Shown piece after piece: positions 59,903 through 64,000 of a stretch of DNA of 64,000 bases. Within the stretch, counting starts at the first letter, position 1. Each line of letters begins with the position of its first letter. The stretch comes from Ophioderma brevispina (lineage: Eukaryota > Echinodermata > Ophiuroidea > Amphilepidida > Ophiodermatidae). Made by a program: the position numbers and the translations under genes. The DNA is taken from positions 1 through 64,000 of the forward strand of contig JAMKCH010002894.1 in the NCBI GenBank assembly GCA_023653785.1, read 5' to 3'. The notes under the pieces are model-generated. The model searched no databases, was not told the DNA's origin, and saw nothing but the letters and a program-made list of their open reading frames with translations.

Positions 59903-60030
59903 GATTTGTATGCATGCGTGTGGTTGATTGTGTATGTGGTGTTGCCAATATGTGTGGGGCGGATCTGTGTAGGATGTGTGTGCGTGCGAGAGTGAGCACG
60001 TACGCGTGTCTGTATGTGTGTGTTTAAAGT
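59903..60030 (+). repeat. TG-rich microsatellite
   Basis: Irregular TG, GTGTG and TGCG words continue for about 130 bp. Confidence 0.75.
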
Positions 60031-60884
60031 GCCTGTTTCTGGATTGATTGGACAAATCATATTAAGGCAGTAAACATTTTGCTTTCATTTATTTTAGGTG
60101 ATATAAGATGCATTATGCGCATTATATATGCGAATGGGATTTGATGCGCAAACATTCTTTGACATTTTGAGACTAATATTGAACGATTGAAAATCGAAAA
60201 GCTAATGCGAGAAAAACAAAAATAATAATACCTTTTGTGGTATATTTTAACATTTACAGACTCAGTTCCTTCTATCTAATTACAAGTTTATATTTTTGTA
60301 AACATTTTAGTAAAGCTGCAAAGACATAGATCAATAATCAAGATTACTTACAATTGTTACAAATGTATAGTTACGTCAAGGACAATTGTAGAAAGGTGCT
60401 TTAGAAATAGCAATTGACATATTTATAGAAAAAGAAAAATGTACTTCGATTGCTTACAATCCAATGCATGGATGGCTTTTTAAAAACAAAGATGTTTAAA
60501 GCAAATAAAGGGAGAGTAAAAAATCTACCCTGATTTTTCGGCCATTTTGTATCTTTAAGATGGTAATTTTTAGCATTACTGCAGCTTTTGCACATGAGGA
60601 CATGTGCAATTACTTTTTAATTTATCAATCAAACATCATGATATGTGTTGGATTGTTCGTAGTTTTCCACTGCTTTTTGTTCTTTTCCCATTCTGTGCTT
60701 TTTGTGGTTTTGGGGGGGCAAGTAGTGTTGCTTGTTTGTTTGTTTGGTTTTGTTTGGTTTTGTTTTAGTGTTTGTTAGTTTGTTTGTAAACGCTACTATA
60801 CGTTGTCTGTGCCTTTTCTTGTTTCATCTATAATGGTTTGAAACGTCAAAAAATCCAAATCACTTTTATTATTCTTAATAAAAT
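60031..60884. other. Unannotated non-coding stretch
   Basis: There is no recognised gene. A TTTGTTTG/TTTTGG-rich low-complexity patch lies at about 60660-60790. Confidence 0.5.
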
Positions 60885-62150
60885 TCCAAGGGAACGTGTT
60901 CAACATCTATATCTCCTGTTCAACACTATACCAACGACCAGGAACCTGTCGTCGTTTTACCTATGCAGCAGTGGAGTACCGATGTAGTCGTCCCGCCAGA
61001 GGGGGCAAAATTCTTAAGTCGTCCCTGTGATTTGCTGCAATTAAGTCTGAATTTGACCAAATGCGCGAAAATTGCCGAATTTACTTTCATTTTGCCCAAA
61101 TTTAGGATGTATTTGGTTAAAATTCCCCGAAAAACAGGGATGAAAATTGATATTTTGGCTCAGAGGGTGCAACTCCCCCACCCCCCCCCCCCCCCCCGCC
61201 ACCGGTCGGTACGCCACTGCTATGCAGACGATCTTGGAATTAGCGCACAAGATGCAGACTTCACAGCTGTCGAAGAGAGACTCTCCAAAATTTTGGATGA
61301 ACTCACTCCTTATTATGAGAAAAAACACCTACGTGCAAATCCATCCAACTTGACACAGGTGTGTGCTTTCCATTTGCGCAACCGTGAAGCGTAAAGTAAC
61401 CTGGTCTGAAACACTGCTGGAACACTGTGATAATCCTGTCTACCTAGAAGTTACCGCACTCTCTCTTATAAGACCCACGTCAAGAAGACGAAGAATAAAG
61501 TATGTTCACGCAATGGCATCGTTAACAAACTCACTGGCACAAGATGGGTGCTCACCCACATACCCTAAGATCGAGGCACTTGCCCTGTGCTACTCATGTG
61601 CAGAATAGGCCTACCCTGTATGGAAACGATCAGTCCATGCAAAGAAGCTTGATCCACCGTTAAATTCCTCCTGCCGGCTTATCACAGGATGTTTTCGTCC
61701 AACTCTAACGGAGAACTCATTATACATCGTAGCAGGAATTGCTCCACCAGACATCCGTCGTAGTGTAGCGAGCATGCTAGAGCGTAGCTGCCAAGTATCT
61801 AATGTGAAGCACTCTATGTAGAAATCTATTGGTATTGAACCTGGAGAGCATCTTCCACCTGTACCTGACTCCTCTTGGGCTGAATGGCGATGTCTCAACA
61901 GATTAGATTGAGAACCAGAATCGGTAAGGTTCCCTTGCAGAAGTAGGACTACCTGGAAGCAGATCAGGACACTACCTGTGGTTGTAGAACAGCACCACAG
62001 ACAGTGGAACATCTCTTGGTCTGCCAACTGTTGGAGCAACAATGCACAGACAAGGACCTTGCGGTATTCAGTGAAGCATCCAGACATTGTACCCATCTCT
62101 GGCTGGATCATATTTGAGAACTACTGTGTTTGCATACGATAAGAAGAATG
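60885..62150 (+). pseudogene. Degenerate LINE reverse transcriptase (family B), split by a MITE
   Basis: Upstream of the insertion, CAAGGG and a FNIY/YTND-like region in shifting frames correspond to the PQG and LFNIYTND part of RT. The catalytic box reads FTYADDLGISAQDADF when the MITE at 60969-61219 and one target copy are discounted. Downstream are KILDELTPYYEKKHLRANPS, QVCAFHLRN, LEHCDNPVYL, ALALCYSCAEYACPVW-like, CRLITGC, IAGIAPPDIRRSVA, and a terminal CGC-QTVEHLLVC cysteine-histidine motif near 61978-62015. Several stops and frameshifts occur, for example after CAE at 61605. A shorter copy of the end lies at 33495-33735. The clade is not certain. Confidence 0.85.
60969..61219. mobile_element. 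hAT-like MITE inside the LINE catalytic motif, 251 bp
   Basis: The ends CAGTGGAGTACCGA and, in reverse complement, CAGTGGCGTACCGA are inverted repeats. The 8-bp CTATGCAG flanks both sides exactly (60961-60968 and 61220-61227). An 8-bp duplication with a CAGTGGCGTA-type terminus is characteristic of hAT non-autonomous elements. The interior has a run of C near 61185-61197 and GAGGGGGC. The 143-codon frame that starts in it and runs into the LINE is an artefact of the insertion. Confidence 0.92.
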
Positions 62151-64000
62151 ATTTTAAATGTTATCTATGTTTTATTTTGTGTGATATTGGTTTTGGAGGA
62201 CCACTCAGGTACAAGCATAATTACATCGATCAGACAAAATATCATCTTCTTCTCTCACAAGTGTGTTGCCGACGCTCGTCAAACCTTTTTTTAAAGCTCC
62301 AGTATAGTATCTGGCAGGCCGCAATAATATAAAGTAATGCAAGCATATATCCTTGACAAAATAAAAAAATACATTTAGGGTCGTGTTAGTCGGAGAAGCT
62401 AGTATCAAAATGTGAAGATACACTTGACGTATCTATCAAAAGAGATCCCATTGAGAGTTTTCCATAGCAAATAAAACCGACAGAAATGGACAGAAAATGA
62501 CAACACAATGGCCAACGGAGCCCCTTTAATACAATTATTTGCTATTAACATCAAAACGAACCATTCAATTGAGATTTTAAAATAATTGGGATGATACCTA
62601 ATGAATCATAAACAAAACTTAGGAGACTAGAACAAAGAAACGCACCTTTAAGAAAATTAAAAGTACTACTAATATAAAAAAAACATTCCTACATGAGGCA
62701 GGACTTTATCGTAATCACGTGATTTTTGCGGAGATCCTTTCAAGAAAACATTCACTTTGAACGTTTTTCTTTCAAACTCTGGTATGTATTAAATTAATCT
62801 GGTTTGAGATTGAAAAGGTAAAAACATTTAATTCTTCCACACAGGATTAGCGATACTTAGCAGGTGTAATTCGTGATACAACAAGATTAGCAATTTTATG
62901 AATCACTATAAATGAGAAAATCCCAATCCCATGCCATTGTCGGGATAATCAAACACGACTAACTATAAAGGTAAATCAAAATCTTTAGTTCCATAATCAA
63001 TCAATACCAGATGACAATGATATGGGGGTTTTTTACCGAAAGGTCAAGAACACCAGAAATTGTCACACAACTTTAAACAGCACTGATATAAGCAAATTGG
63101 GTTACACATTAACATTCTAAGAGTAACGAACACCAATCCTAACACAGATGGACGAAAGACGCGGCATACAGCCCAAAAGAGGTTATTATAAATGATAAGG
63201 GATTGTTTTGAATTGGTTTCAAAAGGTTTAACTGATTTTGAATTGTTTTGTTAGATATTCTCATTATGACCAGAAAAAGCTTTTCGATATTGCGCATGAA
63301 CTTCAAGATATTTAAAGTAGGGTATCAAATACACTTGGTAATTGTTTAGAAGTTTATAAACAAAAACACCCAATTCTAGTTTATAGCTATCACACATATT
63401 TATAATATTTTAACAGATAATTATTAGGGGCTTTAATGATTTCTTTGGTAACTGTCCGATATTATTCTCACGGCCCATTTTTTGGAGTTTGAATACGTTT
63501 TCTCAATATTTCTAAAGGTATTTCCCAATAAGCAAGCGTACAGTATGTACAGTATGTAATATACGTCCTTGAATAAATAAAACTTGCTAAGATCTCCACA
63601 GTTTCGTGAATAGTTTTAGTAAGATCATTCCATGTTCAGCTTTCATACATAATTACTCCTAGAAATGTTTGGTCTCTGTTATATTCTCTAACGCTTGACC
63701 ATCCAAATAATGACTTATAAGGTTATTTATTTGTGTATTTGTTTGTTTTCCACGGGCCTATACATGGGCGACGTGTTTTAAACATGGAATAAATCATAGA
63801 ATTAATGTCAATTTCTGTTAATTTTTTTCTAAAAAAAGTGTTCAATGTAAAACATGATTTTTTTTCAATGTATGACTACACTGCGAATTTTCAATATACA
63901 CGAAATATGGATAAAGTGAAATTCCAAACCCTTCCATCAAGGGTTTCTGAAATAATACCTTCACCATTTCCAAACACAGTATGATCATTTCTAACTGGAG
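62151..64000. other. Unannotated A+T-rich non-coding stretch
   Basis: I see no gene, RNA or confident repeat here. Open frames are all short. Confidence 0.5.

Noticed and set aside
60963..61394. 143-codon open frame on the plus strand
   Set aside because: It starts inside the hAT-like MITE and runs into the LINE. The junction, not selection, created it.
61611..62111. Longest open frame of the window, 166 codons, minus strand
   Set aside because: It is antisense to the LINE reverse transcriptase remnant, whose sense strand shows the conserved motifs.
1..64000. Bacterial operons, phage, toxin or defence islands
   Set aside because: No dense coding, ribosome-binding patterns or matching protein families were seen. 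The repeat content is metazoan.

Overview
The window looks like non-coding nuclear DNA from a marine invertebrate animal. It is strongly A+T rich. No open frame exceeds about 170 codons, and there is no bacterial-style gene packing, no rRNA and no credible intact tRNA. What can be recognised is typical of metazoan intergenic or intronic DNA: decayed non-LTR retrotransposons, tRNA-derived SINEs, many short inverted-repeat DNA elements (MITEs and foldbacks), minisatellites and simple repeats. The LINE and SINE types recall echinoderms, hemichordates, amphioxus, molluscs or cnidarians, but I cannot fix the phylum from sequence alone.

Layout. 1-4.2 kb is unremarkable. 4.2-5.4 kb holds two adjacent foldback elements. 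6.6-6.95 kb is a two-copy tandem duplication. 7.3-8.85 kb is a minisatellite of about 64 bp period, split by a 649-bp inverted-repeat element. 9.1-10.55 kb holds a dispersed repeat, a 520-bp foldback, a short palindrome and a 63-bp duplication. 16-20.7 kb carries an inverted pair of dispersed repeats, a candidate first exon (17.8 kb), five nuclear-receptor-like half-sites at 10-bp spacing (18.2 kb), a SINE inside an older repeat, and a TA-flanked MITE. 21.6, 29.7 and 49.6 kb are three copies of one long-TIR MITE family with TTAA-like flanks; the third is inverted and carries a nested SINE. 33.5-35.1 kb holds two unrelated LINE remnants side by side. 36-41.7 kb is mostly simple and satellite DNA, including about three units of an A-rich repeat of roughly 312 bp. 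42.6-51.9 kb holds further inverted-repeat families and SINEs. 53.9-54.35 kb is a SINE split by a palindromic MITE. 57.9-58.5 kb has two MITEs with perfect 8-bp target duplications. 59.3-62.15 kb has two more LINE remnants, one split inside its YADD catalytic motif by a 251-bp hAT-like MITE.

Protein-coding content is uncertain. Five short open stretches bounded by good splice signals are listed as low-confidence exon candidates: 12.96, 17.82, 27.77, 30.24 and 55.65 kb. The most suggestive are a basic, acid-free N-terminus at 17.8 kb and a signal-peptide-like N-terminus at 55.8 kb on the minus strand. None can be joined into a recognised protein.

I found no convincing new functional gene system. 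The interest lies in the nested insertions, which give relative ages, in several apparently unnamed MITE families, and in the DR4-like array. Identity and family assignments rest on reading by eye and on remembered family features, not on database searches.
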